A stretch of 64,000 nt of DNA from Streptomyces sp. NBC_00390. Lineage in GTDB: Bacteria; Actinomycetota; Actinomycetes; Streptomycetales; Streptomycetaceae. The translations under genes were made by a program, and so were the position numbers. The notes beneath the pieces were generated by a model, which did no database searches, was not told the DNA's origin, and saw nothing but the letters and a program-made list of their open reading frames with translations. The stretch covers positions 7,626,001 to 7,690,000 of the forward strand of contig NZ_CP107945.1 of NCBI RefSeq assembly GCF_036057275.1, written 5' to 3'. This document shows positions 18,611 through 29,093 of this stretch, one piece after another (position 1 is the stretch's first letter; the number at the start of each line of letters is the position of its first letter).

Positions 18611-21600
18611 CTGCTCCCCGCACCCGCGGGGATGGTCCCGGGCTGGTGCCGATCTGGACGCGGCCGATCAACTGCTCCCCGCACCCGCGGGGATGGTCCC
18701 TCGGCAACCGGCTCGGCGCCCTGCAGGGCCAGCTGCTCCCCGCACCCGCGGGGATGGTCCCGACGCCACCGCAGGGACGATCCGGAAGATCAACTGCTCC
18801 CCGCACCCGCGGGGATGGTCCCTGCGGGCCGACAACGCCAAGCTCCTCAACCGGCTGCTCCCCGCACCCGCGGGGATGGTCCCTGCACGCGCCGCCACAT
18901 CCCGGGCAGGCACTCCTGCTCCCCGCACCCGCGGGGATGGTCCCCCGAGCATCGGCAGAATGATCGAACCGAGCTGCTGCTCCCCGCACCCGCGGGGATG
19001 GTCCCGTCAGCTCACGGTCGGCGTCGGCCATCTCGGTCTGCTCCCCGCACCCGCGGGGATGGTCCCAGCGGTCGGCCATGAGCAGGTATCCGTGTGCACT
19101 GCTCCCCGCACCCGCGGGGATGGTCCCGCGGCCTCCAAGGGCTACGTCGACACGGTGGCCTGCTCCCCGCACCCGCGGGGATGGTCCACTCCACCGTCAG
19201 TCGGCAGGTGCCGGCGTCCTCCTGCTCCCCGCACCCGCGGGGATGGTCCTGGTGAGGGCGCAGTCTGGCCCGCCGTCCGCCCTGCTCCCCGCACCCGCGG
19301 GGATGGTCCCTGGGCATGGGCGGGACTCGGGCTCGGGGGCGCCTGCTCCCCGCACCCGCGGGGATGGTCCCAGGACGGAGTGGTAGAGCGCGGTGTCGTG
19401 GAGCTGCTCCCCGCACCCGCGGGGATGGTCCCGCCCCGCGCTTCCTCGGCAAGCGCCTCGGGTGCTGCTCCCCGCACCCGCGGGGATGGTCCCGCCCCGC
19501 GCTTCCTCGGCAAGCGCCTCGGGTGCTGCTCCCCGCACCCGCGGGGATGGTCCCGCGACGACGACCTTGCCGGGGCGGAGTTCGGACTGCTCCCCGCACC
19601 CGCGGGGATGGTCCCTGCCCACCCGAGATCGAAGATCATCGCAGCTGCTGCTCCCCGCACCCGCGGGGATGGTCCCCCGTCGCTCCATCTCGGTGAGCAG
19701 CTCCTGCAGCTGCTCCCCGCACCCGCGGGGATGGTCCCACTTCGGCCTTGGTCGCTTCGCCACGGCCGGTCTGCTCCCCGCACCCGCGGGGATGGTCCCT
19801 GGCCGCCGCACTCTGCCATGGCCACCGCAATCTGCTCCCCGCACCCGCGGGGATGGTCCCTGACGCCGCCGGGTGCGAGCCACTGCGTCTCCCTGCTCCC
19901 CGCACCCGCGGGGATGGTCCCAGTGGGAAGCTGAACGACCCAAGGAGGCAGACCTGCTCCCCGCACCCGCGGGGATGGTCCCGAACGACCACGTGCGGGG
20001 CTGGGTGGCCGGGACTGCTCCCCGCACCCGCGGGGATGGTCCCCTGTCCGCGGGTGACAAGGCCGAGGACGGCGACTGCTCCCCGCACCCGCGGGGATGG
20101 TCCCAGGGCCTACCGGCTGCTGAAGAACGAGGGCCTCTGCTCCCCGCACCCGCGGGGATGGTCCCCTGGAACTCGTACGGCGTCAGGGGCTGAGTGCCTG
20201 CTCCCCGCACCCGCGGGGATGGTCCCCGGGTCGTCTTCAACGATAAGCCGATGGACTGCTGCTCCCCGCACCCGCGGGGATGGTCCCTGCGGAGGTTGGT
20301 CGGCGCGGGAAGGGTGCCTCTGCTCCCCGCACCCGCGGGGATGGTCCCAGACCGCCGCCAAGGCGAAAGCGGAGGAGATCCTGCTCCCCGCACCCGCGGG
20401 GATGGTCCCGGGGCCAATCACACCGGCATAGTCATTCGTTATCTGCTCCCCGCACCCGCGGGGATGGTCCCAACGACTTGACCATCCAAGGTGTCGACAA
20501 GGCCTGCTCCCCGCACCCGCGGGGATGGTCCCCCCCGACGGCCTGCCCGAATGACGGCGAGCCCTGCTCCCCGCACCCGCGGGGATGGTCCCCCTCGTGG
20601 CACCGCGCCCCGGGTCCACAAGCGCTGCTCCCCGCACCCGCGGGGATGGTCCCACGGCCGGCGTACCCAGCAAGCGCGGCGGCAACTGCTCCCCGCACCC
20701 GCGGGGATGGTCCCATCCCGACGCGCCTTCCTGCTCAGGCAACTCGCTGCTCCCCGCACCCGCGGGGATGGTCCCAAGAAGCGCGCCTCGGGGCGCCGGC
20801 TGATCGACTGCTCCCCGCACCCGCGGGGATGGTCCCCAGAACATCGGCCGCGACCTGGCCGTCGCCGACTGCTCCCCGCACCCGCGGGGATGGTCCCTCG
20901 CTGAGATAGTTCCCGGGGATCGCCACAAGCTGCTCCCCGCACCCGCGGGGATGGTCCCTCGCTGAGATAGTTCCCGGGGATCGCCACAAGCTGCTCCCCG
21001 CACCCGCGGGGATGGTCCCATCCAGGACCGGGCGACGGCGCTGCACCACCTCTGCTCCCCGCACCCGCGGGGATGGTCCCTGACCACGGGGCGGGGATGC
21101 TGTGATCCCCCTCTGCTCCCCGCACCCGCGGGGATGGTCCCAGCGACGACACTGTCGTCGCGCAGGCCCCCTTCTGCTCCCCGCACCCGCGGGGATGGTC
21201 CCCCCCGCCAGGCCGAGGCCGCGGACATCCAAGCTGCTCCCCGCACCCGCGGGGATGGTCCCAGTCTCGGCTACAAGACGGAGCGGCTTCCTGACTGCTC
21301 CCCGCACCCGCGGGGATGGTCCCTCGGGGACATCAAGGGCCCGGTCGACGTCGACCTGCTCCCCGCACCCGCGGGGATGGTCCCAACGGCCAGAAGTACA
21401 GCGACCAGCTCCCAGGCTGCTCCCCGCACCCGCGGGGATGGTCCCTTTGCCTTGATGACGTGCGTCGGGGTCGCGGTCTGCTCCCCGCACCCGCGGGGAT
21501 GGTCCCACGAGCAGGCCGGTCACGAGCGCGGTTTCGAGCTGCTCCCCGCACCCGCGGGGATGGTCCCAGCGTCAGCGGAACCTCGAAGCGTGGCTCAAGC

Positions 21601-23336
21601 TGCTCCCCGCACCCGCGGGGATGGTCCCTTCTGGAAGAACCCGAAGTACAAGCAGGGGAACTGCTCCCCGCACCCGCGGGGATGGTCCCATCCGGCAGGT
21701 CATGCGCCGCAACCCGGATGCCTGCTCCCCGCACCCGCGGGGATGGTCCCCCGGGCCTCATCGTCCGCGCCGGAGGTGCGCGCTGCTCCCCGCACCCGCG
21801 GGGATGGTCCCCCGGGCCTCATCGTCCGCGCCGGAGGTGCGCGCTGCTCCCCGCACCCGCGGGGATGGTCCCGTTACCAACGGCTGGTAGTACTCCGGCA
21901 GTTTCTGCTCCCCGCACCCGCGGGGATGGTCCCTACCGGGCCAAGATCAATGCCGTGCGCCGGGTCTGCTCCCCGCACCCGCGGGGATGGTCCCGATTAC
22001 GACCCGAACCAGGCAATCCCGGTCCGCTGCTCCCCGCACCCGCGGGGATGGTCCCGGCAAGACGTACCGCGCCGTACCCGCGGCGAACTGCTCCCCGCAC
22101 CCGCGGGGATGGTCCCCGTACGGTCGCCACGTCGCCGGCCGCCTGCGCCTGCTCCCCGCACCCGCGGGGATGGTCCCTGGGCCAGCAGCGCCACGGACTG
22201 GCCGGCGGTCTGCTCCCCGCACCCGCGGGGATGGTCCCGGCCGTCCCCAGCCGCGCAAGAGGCGCGGCAACTGCTCCCCGCACCCGCGGGGATGGTCCCG
22301 AGCGACTGCGCCGGTTGGCCGGCGAGACACCCTGCTCCCCGCACCCGCGGGGATGGTCCCGCCGCGCCCGACTCCGAGGAGCCGGGCGCGGGCTGCTCCC
22401 CGCACCCGCGGGGATGGTCCCGGGAATTAACCCGTTCGAGTGAGCGTCAGATACTGCTCCCCGCACCCGCGGGGATGGTCCCTGCAGGTTCCGCTGGGTC
22501 ATGTTGGCGTATGTCTGCTCCCCGCACCCGCGGGGATGGTCCCGACGAGTTGCCCCTGAGCGAGATCACGGGGGACTGCTCCCCGCACCCGCGGGGATGG
22601 TCCCTTCGACACGGGTCGGGCTCAGCACGGCATCACCTGCTCCCCGCACCCGCGGGGATGGTCCCCGGCACGTGCGGATGGTCGGCGAGGTCCCGGCCTG
22701 CTCCCCGCACCCGCGGGGATGGTCCCCGTGCGGATGTCGTCCAAGGACGCGTCGGGCGCTGCTCCCCGCACCCGCGGGGATGGTCCCGTCAACCCGGAAT
22801 TGCGGTACGACGACTTTCACTGCTCCCCGCACCCGCGGGGATGGTCCCCGGCACCCGCTGCCCGAGGCCGGCATGTCCGTCTGCTCCCCGCACCCGCGGG
22901 GATGGTCCCCAGCGGGCGGAGTTCGTGACGTTGGTGTGGTGCTGCTCCCCGCACCCGCGGGGATGGTCCCACGCCCAAAGCATCATCAACGGCTTCGGCG
23001 GCCTGCTCCCCGCACCCGCAGGGATGGTCCCGAGCGCGAGGACGGACTCGACGACCTCGACCTCTGCTCCCCGCACCCGCGGGGATGGTCCCAGGCCGGC
23101 CTGGCAGGCGAGCCACACGGCGTGCTGCTCCCCGCACCCGCAGGGATGGTCCCGGCACCTACGAGGTGCGGCTGCAGTTCTCCGACTGCTCCCCGTACCC
23201 GCGGGGATGGTCCCAGCGCATGGGCCGTGTACATCGACGGCGCCCTCTGCTCCCCGCACCCGCGGGGATGGTCCCGGACTGGCGTCAGCGGCGCCAGGAG
23301 CGGGCCACTGCTCCCCGGACGCGCGGGGATCTTCCC
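18611..23336 (+). CRISPR. CRISPR array 2, type I-E, 78 repeats / 77 spacers
   Basis: 29-base repeats starting CTGCTCCCCG and ending GGGATGGTCCC on the + strand, which is the crRNA sense, with about 32-base spacers and an average period of exactly 61. The leader is at 18518-18610. Degenerate repeats lie at the far end (23003, 23125, 23186 and the last at 23308, which has four changes), with milder variants at 19160 and 19222. Three spacers are present as identical neighbours: 19433/19494, 20898/20959 and 21751/21812. Transcription runs toward the portal gene, which begins 128 bases after the array. Confidence 0.98.
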
Positions 23337-23463
23337 GCGCGGCTGCAGCCGTCGAGCTTCCCGAACCTGTGGGGATGCTTGAGCAACTATGACTATGCGC
23401 GGGGCGAATCGCTGACGCCGTAACCTGATCATGCGGCGCGGGGCCGACTGCCTGGAGGGCATG

Positions 23464-25281
23464 GTGGGCCTGCGTCAACTGATCACGGACGCCTGGAGCT
23501 GGCTGGACTACAAGCCGGTCCTGGCGGACCCGCGTCGGCCGGGACGCAACGCCTGGTCCGAGCTGACCTCGTCGTGGGTTCCAGACGAGGACCTGCGAAG
23601 GCTCTCCGCGTACCGGCTGCTGGCCGCCTACGACTCTAACCAGGCTGGTCAGGTCGCGGCGATCACCGGTGACGACGTGGCCGGCGAGGAGCGGCGAGAG
23701 CTTGGCGATGCCAGCAAGCTCGTCGACACCGCGCTTGGCTATCTGCTCGGCGCGGAACAGACCATCACTGTGCCGGGCGCGGAACACGCTGACGGCGAGC
23801 CCACGCCGGACCAGACCATGGCGGCTGCCGTACAGGAGCGGCTGCGGGCATGGGCGGAGAAGGAACTGCTGCCGCTGCGCCTCCAGCAGGCCGAGCGTAC
23901 CGCCATCCTTCTCGGCGACTCCGTCTACACCCTGGCGTGGGAGCCTGCCAAGGGCCGTGTGCTTCTGCGCACTTGGGATCCGGGACTGTACTTCGCGGAG
24001 TGGCCAGACGACAGCGAGCAGGACAGCGCCGAGTTCCCGCCCCGGGTGCATTTGGCCTGGGAGATCCCCGAGGACGAGCGGCGCGGAACCAAGGCCCGGC
24101 TGCGGCGGATCACGTACGAGTTGGCGCCGATCGGCCCGGCGACGCGGGGTGGCACAACGAAGGATGGCAGGCCAATCCGGGAGGCGATCCGTGTCGAGGG
24201 CGGAACCGCCGTGCTCACCCGCGGTGACTCACTGCACGCCGACAGCGGCGTGATCACCCGCACCTACCCGTGGTCGGCAGGCAGGCCGTCGGCGTACACC
24301 TGCTACCTCACCGATGCCGAATGGGAACTGGACGACCTAAAGCACTCCGACCTCCTGTACGACCTGCCGCTGCACAAGGCGACGTTCCGCACCCGCTCGG
24401 ATGGCGAGGTCCTGGACAGGCTCGACCTGCGAGTGGACTTCATCCCGCTGATCCACATCACCAACAACATCCCGCACAGCGGCGACCACTGGGGCAAACC
24501 CACTCTCGCTGCTGTCCTCCAAGCTCTCGACGAGTTGTCCGCCACCGACACCGACTCTTCCGCAGCCAGCGCCACAACCGGCTCACCGATCGTCGGCCTC
24601 GCCGGGGCACGCCTGCCCATCGACCGGACCACCGGCCAGCCCCTCCCGGTGAAGGTGAAGGCCGGAACCGTGTGGCAGCTCAACGACGGCGGTCGCATGG
24701 ATGTCCTCGACACCTCCGCCCAGCTCGCCGAACTCCGCTCCCGCATCGACCACCTACTCGACCGCCTCGCAGCCAACAGTCGCATCACTGCTGCCGGCCT
24801 CGGCACTCTCGACCCCACCGCCCTGCCCTCCGGCTACGCCCTCGACCTTGCACTGGGCCCCCTCGACACCCTCGTCGCCTCCATGAGGCTGGCCCGCGAC
24901 CACAAGTACGCGGTCCTGCTGCGCATGGTGCAGCGCCTTCATCAGGCAGGGCAGGCCGAAGGGTGGCCCGCAGGCGAGTCGCTGCCTGCCCGACTGGTTT
25001 GGGGACCGCACACACCCACTGACCGGGCTGCTGTCCTCGACGAGGTGGTCAAGGCTGTGTCCGCCGGAGTCATGTCGATGGAGACCGGCGTACGGATGCT
25101 CCAGGACGCCGGATACCCAATCGAAGACGCGCTGAAAGAGATTCATCTCATCGAGGCGAGGGCCTTCGAAGCCGCTACCCGCCTCGCCGACGCCACCGGC
25201 GACAACGCTGCCGTCCGTGCTTACCTGGGACTCCCTGATGCAGATCCCGAACTCCACGGAAGCGCCCCTGATCCCCGCTGA
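23464..25281 (+). CDS. Phage portal protein
   Basis: 605 residues from the GTG at 23464, which has GGAGGG 4 bases upstream; ATG codons at 23461 and 23431 are alternatives. The portal is the dodecameric ring for DNA entry. The sequence has the actinophage portal pattern: GLRQLITDAWSWLDYKPVLADP, RRLSAYRLLAAYDSNQ, DPGLYFAEWP and HITNNIPHSGDHWGKP, with a helical C-terminal stem. It should follow the terminase directly; here array 2 ends just before it. Confidence 0.88.
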   Translation: MGLRQLITDAWSWLDYKPVLADPRRPGRNAWSELTSSWVPDEDLRRLSAYRLLAAYDSNQAGQVAAITGDDVAGEERRELGDASKLVDTALGYLLGAEQTITVPGAEHADGEPTPDQTMAAAVQERLRAWAEKELLPLRLQQAERTAILLGDSVYTLAWEPAKGRVLLRTWDPGLYFAEWPDDSEQDSAEFPPRVHLAWEIPEDERRGTKARLRRITYELAPIGPATRGGTTKDGRPIREAIRVEGGTAVLTRGDSLHADSGVITRTYPWSAGRPSAYTCYLTDAEWELDDLKHSDLLYDLPLHKATFRTRSDGEVLDRLDLRVDFIPLIHITNNIPHSGDHWGKPTLAAVLQALDELSATDTDSSAASATTGSPIVGLAGARLPIDRTTGQPLPVKVKAGTVWQLNDGGRMDVLDTSAQLAELRSRIDHLLDRLAANSRITAAGLGTLDPTALPSGYALDLALGPLDTLVASMRLARDHKYAVLLRMVQRLHQAGQAEGWPAGESLPARLVWGPHTPTDRAAVLDEVVKAVSAGVMSMETGVRMLQDAGYPIEDALKEIHLIEARAFEAATRLADATGDNAAVRAYLGLPDADPELHGSAPDPR

Positions 25282-25332
25282 CGCAGGTGACGACTAACCC
25301 GGAACAGGAATATCGGGTGCACCATGTGAGCC

Positions 25333-25458
25333 GTGACCGACGACGAAGACCCCGGTCACGACCCCGCTGATTCGTCTAACCGGGACGGCTCCGCCGAGGC
25401 TCCACAACCAGCATCAGGCCCGCACGCCGGCAAGCCGAGCAGCGCATCTAGGGCCTGA
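25333..25458 (+). CDS. Short acidic ORF after portal, possibly a truncated phage gene
   Basis: 41 residues, GTG start, very rich in Asp, Ser, Pro and Ala. Acidic openings like this begin some phage head-assembly proteins. The frame stops just before a stretch (25459-25616) without coding sign, so this may be the stump of a head gene cut by the cargo that follows. Weak support. Confidence 0.3.
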   Translation: MTDDEDPGHDPADSSNRDGSAEAPQPASGPHAGKPSSASRA

Positions 25459-25616
25459 TTCAGTTTCCTTGCACCAGGGCAGGAGCCGACGGCAGCAACA
25501 CTTGCGCCCCAGCCCGGTACGACCACACGGTGGAGTGGGGCAACAGCTCCGTCCGCGCTGTGCGTTAGTTGCGCAACAGAGCGACGCTCCGGGCCTGGAG
25601 CAGGCAGCCTGCCGGG

Positions 25617-26087
25617 ATGGAGAAGTTGATCGAGCTGGCGGCCCAGCTCCTGTCCGGGGCGGTCATCGCGGTCTTGGCGTCTTGGTTGACCACACGGTCG
25701 CGCAACCGCGCGGATCGCCAGGCCGAGACCGCCGCGCTACAGGTCCAGGCAGACGCGATGACTGTGGCCATCATGGAACTGCAGGGGGCGGCGTCCGCCA
25801 ACCGGCTTCTGTGGGAAGGAGCAGCGGAGCGCGGCCGGACCTTTCTGCTGACCGTGCTCGCCTTTGCGGGCGGTGCCGCGCGGACGCGGGTGGCGGGCGG
25901 CACGGATGTGCTGAGTAGCCTGGCGGGCTTCGGACGGGTAGCGGAGGTCCTGAGCCGGGAACGGCGTGCCACCAAGGAGACCGCGGTCACCGTGCGTGAA
26001 CCGCTCAACCGGGTGGCCGCAGCAGCGGCTCCGCTGATGCGGTGTCCGGCGCCGCGGCTGTCGTTGCAGCTACCGAGCAACTGCTGA
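25617..26087 (+). CDS. Membrane-anchored hypothetical protein, probably frameshifted
   Basis: 156 residues. Residues 3-22 are one hydrophobic helix (IELAAQLLSGAVIAVLASWL) followed by a long charged, Ala-rich helical region, typical of small Streptomyces inner-membrane proteins with a cytoplasmic coiled coil. The last 20 residues turn Pro/Arg/Leu-rich, and in the neighbouring frame from about 26030 the Ala-rich helical pattern continues to 26224. One base gained or lost near 26020-26040 would explain both. Confidence 0.55.
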   Translation: MEKLIELAAQLLSGAVIAVLASWLTTRSRNRADRQAETAALQVQADAMTVAIMELQGAASANRLLWEGAAERGRTFLLTVLAFAGGAARTRVAGGTDVLSSLAGFGRVAEVLSRERRATKETAVTVREPLNRVAAAAAPLMRCPAPRLSLQLPSNC

Positions 26088-26224
26088 ACGCGGCTGGGGA
26101 CATCGAGAACGCCGCCCGCCTCGAAACTGCCCTGGAGGCGTTCGGGCAGGCCGTGCGCGAGGCTACCGAGCCCCGGCCATCCTGGCGGGCACGGCGACGC
26201 GCAGCGCGACGCCAGGTGCCGTAA
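26042..26224 (+). pseudogene. Continuation of the 25617 gene in another frame
   Basis: 60 residues if started at the GTG 26042, but the frame is open upstream (SADAVSGAAAVV), joining smoothly to the helical part of the preceding protein. It ends in a very basic tail (RARRRAARRQ). Either a true frameshift, a sequencing error in the GCAGCAGCGG stretch, or an overlapping small gene. Confidence 0.45.
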
Positions 26225-26410
26225 CCGGGGCGCCGCAGCGTCGACCCGCGATCGCGGCACCCAAGGACACAGCAACAGGGGAGCCCGACCTTTGGTCACT
26301 TATGACCTCGGACGCCTGCGAACCCGCCTGACTCGCCGAAGGGCTCGTTAGTGGCCATCATCGGCACTTTGTGCAACGCCGGGCTGACCGAGGTCGCCGC
26401 CAAGCCGACG

Positions 26411-26508
26411 GGGCTCGGCTCCCGCGGCGGCAGGCCGCCACGTTTCGACGCGTCGATTACCGCGAGCGCCACGCGGTCGAGTGCGGGATCAACCGCCTCC
26501 GGCGTCAC
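26411..26508 (+). pseudogene. Fragment of an IS5-family transposase
   Basis: In one frame the sequence reads GSRGGRPPRFD and, after a one-base shift, VDYRERHAVECGINRLRRH. Together these match the conserved C-terminal region of IS5-type transposases (GGRPPxFD then YRxRHAVECGINRLKRH). Nothing upstream or downstream belongs to it. It is a scar of a past insertion in the portal-scaffold interval. Bases 26509-26666 hold nothing I can identify. Confidence 0.7.
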
Positions 26509-26666
26509 CTGCAAGCCACCGAGGGCAGCACCTCAGCAGGGCCGCAGGGGCCAGCGGTCTGGTGGGTACTCGCGGATGGGCGGAACGAGATGGACCGGCG
26601 CGACGTGGAATCCGTCAACGTTCTCCGACTTGTCGTCTCCTAATGCGGGAGCACCCGGTCGCAGCC

Positions 26667-27251
26667 CTACCGTGGCGCAGATTGGGGGAAGTCGATGTCG
26701 ACGTACTCCGTGTACGACTGCCGGATGGCCTGAGGCTCTCCGACGTCGTACCACGCAGCCTCCACGCGCATGTGGTAGACGTAGGATGCAGGGGAAACCA
26801 GTTTGACCACAAAGGCCATTGTTTCTCCCTTCTCGAAGTTGAGCGGTTTGATTTGGTCACTAAACGACCTTCCCCGGATGTCGAAACTCGATCCTTCCGG
26901 GGAGAGTTCAACTCTGTGCTGATAGACCGCGACTGGCGCGGCCGTCCTTGTTCGGTGGATCGTCCGGCTGGGCGAGGACGACTCCACACACAGACGCAGA
27001 GATACGAGGATGGCCTGACGGTTGCCCGCGTTGGACAGCGTGAACCGCATCTCCCGTGCGGTGCTCCACTCGGCAAGATCGCTGATGTGCAGTGCGGCGA
27101 TCTCCAGCCGCCCGACGTCCTCCGAGCTTTTCCTCCGCGATTCGAAGTAGGGCCGTAGGAGAGCGACGATCGCGCCCAGGAGGCCGATGACGGCGACGAC
27201 CGCCGCGAAGACGCCAGCCTCGGCGGTGAAGAATTCGACGATCGAGTTCAC
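26667..27251 (-). CDS. Membrane-anchored hypothetical protein
   Basis: 194 residues, GTG start. One N-terminal hydrophobic helix (residues 8-33: EAGVFAAVVAVIGLLGAIVALL), a short basic linker, then about 150 residues predicted as beta-rich with no known motif. It lies on the minus strand inside the phage late region, downstream of a second minus-strand gene, so the pair is cargo. Function unknown. Confidence 0.65.
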   Translation of the reverse strand: MNSIVEFFTAEAGVFAAVVAVIGLLGAIVALLRPYFESRRKSSEDVGRLEIAALHISDLAEWSTAREMRFTLSNAGNRQAILVSLRLCVESSSPSRTIHRTRTAAPVAVYQHRVELSPEGSSFDIRGRSFSDQIKPLNFEKGETMAFVVKLVSPASYVYHMRVEAAWYDVGEPQAIRQSYTEYVDIDFPQSAPR

Positions 27252-27286
27252 TCCGGGACTCGATTCTCCAAGTTGCGCATCACGTC

Positions 27287-28774
27287 CTAGCTGCCTCCGT
27301 TCCTGCGGAACAGCCGCGTGATCCCCTGTGTCAAACTGCTGGTGGACTTCCTACCCGGAAGGTCCGGGCGGCCGGGCCTCGTTCCGTCCGGTTCAGGCGC
27401 GCCGTGAAGAATTTCCTGATGATTGCGCACCCCTTCCCGCCATTCCAGGTACTCGTGGCCGCTTACTTCCTGCATGAACTTCTTTGTCACGTCGACGACG
27501 ACCCCGGATTCGGGTCCCGTGTCCACCAGAGTCAGCACGTGGTCCTCCCAGATGACGTCTCCCATGTGCACTGCATGGACCCACTGCCCCCACCCGTGCG
27601 TGATGATTTCGATGGCGGCATCGAATTCTTCCGCCTCGGACTTCGAGAGTTGGGACCTGTACTGTTTTCGCAGACCCGTGACAACCTCCCGATAGAACTC
27701 CTCGGCTTCGTCCCGCCGCAAGTTCGGCGTCAGAGGTAGGCGGTAGTAGATGGCTCCCCGTTCCTTCCAGTAGAGCAGGCCGGGAGTTTCCAAGCGGGCA
27801 TCCGTACTGCAGAATAGGCACCGCGCGCGGTTCAGTGAGTCCCTGAAGAAGACGATTCCGCCATTCTCGGAGATGCTGGGACTGTCCTGGTCGAGCACCA
27901 AGGGACTCCGCGAAGCGAAGAGCATGGCGCAGTTCGCGCATGGCCCGGACCCCACTGGCCATCGCTCCCTTGAGTCGGCGGGCATGAGGCCGAGGTCCAC
28001 TGCCTCTAGGGCGGATGCGATGTCCTCCACCACCTGGCCTCCGCTACCCAGTTCTCCTTCCCTCAGCTCCGCCGCGAAGTCACGCAGTTCATCCACATAA
28101 CGTTCGAGGCTCTCGGGAGTATCGAAGTGGAATGAGGGCATCATCAGCCTGGGCAGGTCCTCCCACTTTTCTCTGGATCCGAGGGTGAAGGCAACCATGG
28201 GCAGCCGCGTCGACGGGCCGTCCAAAAGCAGGAAGAATAAATTGCACAGGGATTCGCCGATAATCGAGCGGAGGTGTTCCCTGTCAGCGCAGGTCTCGAG
28301 CGAAGCCCGGAGGTCCGTTCTCAGCCGGTCGACTCTCTCCTCGTTGCCGGGCAGGACAGCTAATGACGCTCCGAGCGCGGCGCGCGCCGTGCGGACGTGG
28401 AGTGCGAGCGACTCGCCCTCCCTGTCGGACATCAAGCTCGTGTACGTGCTGAGAGCGGACGCGACGAACTGTTGGTCGACCGCGCCACGCGCGTCGCGTA
28501 GGCGCAGGTTCTCACCGATCGTGAACATGAAGAGGGAGACAGCGATGTGCCCCAGTAGCTCCCCGTCCCCTTCGAGGGGGGCGCGGCGCGCGCGGTAGTC
28601 CGCTTCTGCGAGGAGACTCGGATGAAACCCGGCGCGGCAACGCTGGACGGCGGCGAACCATGCTTCATCCGTTTGCGCGTTGAGCACTTCCTGCAGTAGG
28701 GAGATGTTGTCGTGGCGCGCACGGCGTACATAGGTGCGTGCAGTGCCAGGTGTACCCAAGGCCGCCTCCCCCAC
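27287..28774 (-). CDS. Hypothetical protein with a treble-clef-like Cys4 site
   Basis: 495 residues, GTG start. The N-terminal 250 residues are helical. Two CxxC pairs, CANC near residue 282 and CLFC near residue 320, could bind a zinc ion. The C-terminus has basic, Ser-rich ends. No catalytic motif is apparent. It precedes the membrane-anchored gene at 26667 by 35 bases on the same strand, so the two are probably one operon and may work together. Such helical proteins with a zinc site beside a membrane partner sometimes belong to defence pairs; this is speculation. Confidence 0.65.
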   Translation of the reverse strand: MGEAALGTPGTARTYVRRARHDNISLLQEVLNAQTDEAWFAAVQRCRAGFHPSLLAEADYRARRAPLEGDGELLGHIAVSLFMFTIGENLRLRDARGAVDQQFVASALSTYTSLMSDREGESLALHVRTARAALGASLAVLPGNEERVDRLRTDLRASLETCADREHLRSIIGESLCNLFFLLLDGPSTRLPMVAFTLGSREKWEDLPRLMMPSFHFDTPESLERYVDELRDFAAELREGELGSGGQVVEDIASALEAVDLGLMPADSRERWPVGSGPCANCAMLFASRSPLVLDQDSPSISENGGIVFFRDSLNRARCLFCSTDARLETPGLLYWKERGAIYYRLPLTPNLRRDEAEEFYREVVTGLRKQYRSQLSKSEAEEFDAAIEIITHGWGQWVHAVHMGDVIWEDHVLTLVDTGPESGVVVDVTKKFMQEVSGHEYLEWREGVRNHQEILHGAPEPDGTRPGRPDLPGRKSTSSLTQGITRLFRRNGGS

Positions 28775-29093
28775 CCCGGCGCGACCGGCGTTGGCGCGCC
28801 CTTCAGTATGATCCGCACCATAACTGATCGTTTGAGGATGAGATGCAGATTCTCCTCAAATAGATGACGGCGCAGGGCCGGTTCGGGAAGGCTCTGGTGG
28901 CGTTCAGCGTCTATCCCGTAGCCAGTGCGAGCTGCCACATCGGGTGATCTTCGGAGTGATTCCGCGCCCGCGGAGCGGGCCCCTTATCCGTCTCGGCTGA
29001 CGGAAACAACCCGATCAGAGAACGGCCCGGTTGGACTGGTCGCTACACTGATCACCGGTGCGGGGGCGCTGGAGACCACTGGATGGTTCACGC
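28775..29093. other. 319-base gap between cargo and scaffold gene
   Basis: Upstream region of two diverging genes. GC content is lower around 28800-28870. No clear promoter or protein seen; open frames on both strands look like chance. Confidence 0.4.

Noticed and set aside
18640..23307. Self-targeting spacers matching the prophage in this window
   Set aside because: I compared a part of the spacers by eye with terL, portal and tail genes and found no full match. The check was partial, and a proper alignment search is needed.
6340..23440. Short shared strings (CGTAAC, CATGCG) at both borders of the CRISPR cargo as possible insertion-site repeats
   Set aside because: Spacing differs on the two sides (14 and 5 bases) and the strings are short, so chance is likely.
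18456..23462. Long open frames through array 2 on both strands, up to 752 codons
   Set aside because: Same reason; they follow the CRISPR repeat and end at degenerate repeats.
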